A program made the position numbers and the translations under genes. 8,978 nt of DNA. Source: an uncultured Caryophanales bacterium (GTDB taxonomy: Bacteria; Bacillota_I; Bacilli_A; RFN20; CAG-826). The stretch is taken from contig CAMKAQ010000025.1 of NCBI GenBank assembly GCA_946410525.1, positions 1-8,978 of the forward strand. Reading direction: 5' to 3'. Below the pieces are notes generated by a model. It was not told the DNA's origin and searched no databases. It saw nothing but the letters and a program-made list of their open reading frames with translations. Position 1 is the first letter of the stretch, and each line of letters opens with the position of its first letter. Positions 8,974 to 8,978 of this stretch are shown here, piece by piece.

Positions 8974-8978
8974 TGGAA
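8973..8978 (+). CDS. atpC: Probable start of ATP synthase subunit epsilon (first two codons only)
   Basis: An ATG overlaps the atpD stop by one base (TAATG), and only Met-Glu is in the window. GGAGAG at 8959-8964 is eight bases upstream. Epsilon follows beta in nearly all bacterial atp operons, so the identity is inferred from order alone; no protein sequence is available to confirm it. Confidence 0.5.

Overview
The window is almost entirely protein-coding and every supported gene is on the + strand. It holds the 3' end of addA (double-strand-break repair helicase/nuclease), one gene of unknown function resembling the DUF5677 family, and then a nearly complete F1Fo ATP synthase operon in the order atpI-atpB-atpE-atpF-atpH-atpA-atpG-atpD, with only the first two codons of a probable atpC at the right edge. 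The longest stretch without a gene is the roughly 110 bases between the DUF5677-like gene and atpI. It holds a Rho-independent terminator, a small inverted repeat and a likely promoter.

Organism: AddA rather than RecBCD, the atpIBEFHAGD(C) order, AGGAGG-type ribosome binding sites and the sequence style of subunit a all point to Bacillota, most likely a Bacilli/Erysipelotrichia/Mollicutes-related anaerobe from a gut-like habitat. This is inferred from protein appearance, and no finer rank is supported. Codons often end in C, proline is usually CCA, and base composition is intermediate, so this is not an AT-rich mollicute. All tryptophans are TGG. Nine of ten stops are TAA, and the single TGA (atpH) arises from an ATGA overlap. 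The data fit the standard code with TGA rarely used.

Layout: bases 1-1169 encode the end of AddA (helicase motifs V and VI, then the RecB-type nuclease domain). Bases 1174-2316 encode the DUF5677-like protein, which ends in a strong terminator. A new transcription unit starts near 2400. AtpI assists c-ring assembly, subunits a, c and b (atpB, atpE, atpF) form the membrane sector, delta (atpH) joins the stator to the head, and alpha, gamma and beta (atpA, atpG, atpD) form the catalytic F1. The genes are tightly packed (a 14-base overlap to a 30-base gap), consistent with one co-translated operon. The strongest ribosome binding site that is unambiguously tied to a start codon precedes atpE, whose product is needed in many copies.

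No novel multi-gene system is visible. The most interesting signal is in subunit c. Glu24 in helix 1 pairs with a Glu57-Ser58-Thr59 and Tyr62 set in helix 2. This is the two-carboxylate arrangement known from the Na+-driven Fusobacterium c-ring and suggests a sodium-coupled enzyme. Secondary points are a long segment between the two key residues of subunit a, an unclear atpD start with a Shine-Dalgarno sequence downstream of its ATG, an atpI gene without a clear ribosome binding site, and a perfect 20-base palindrome inside atpE.
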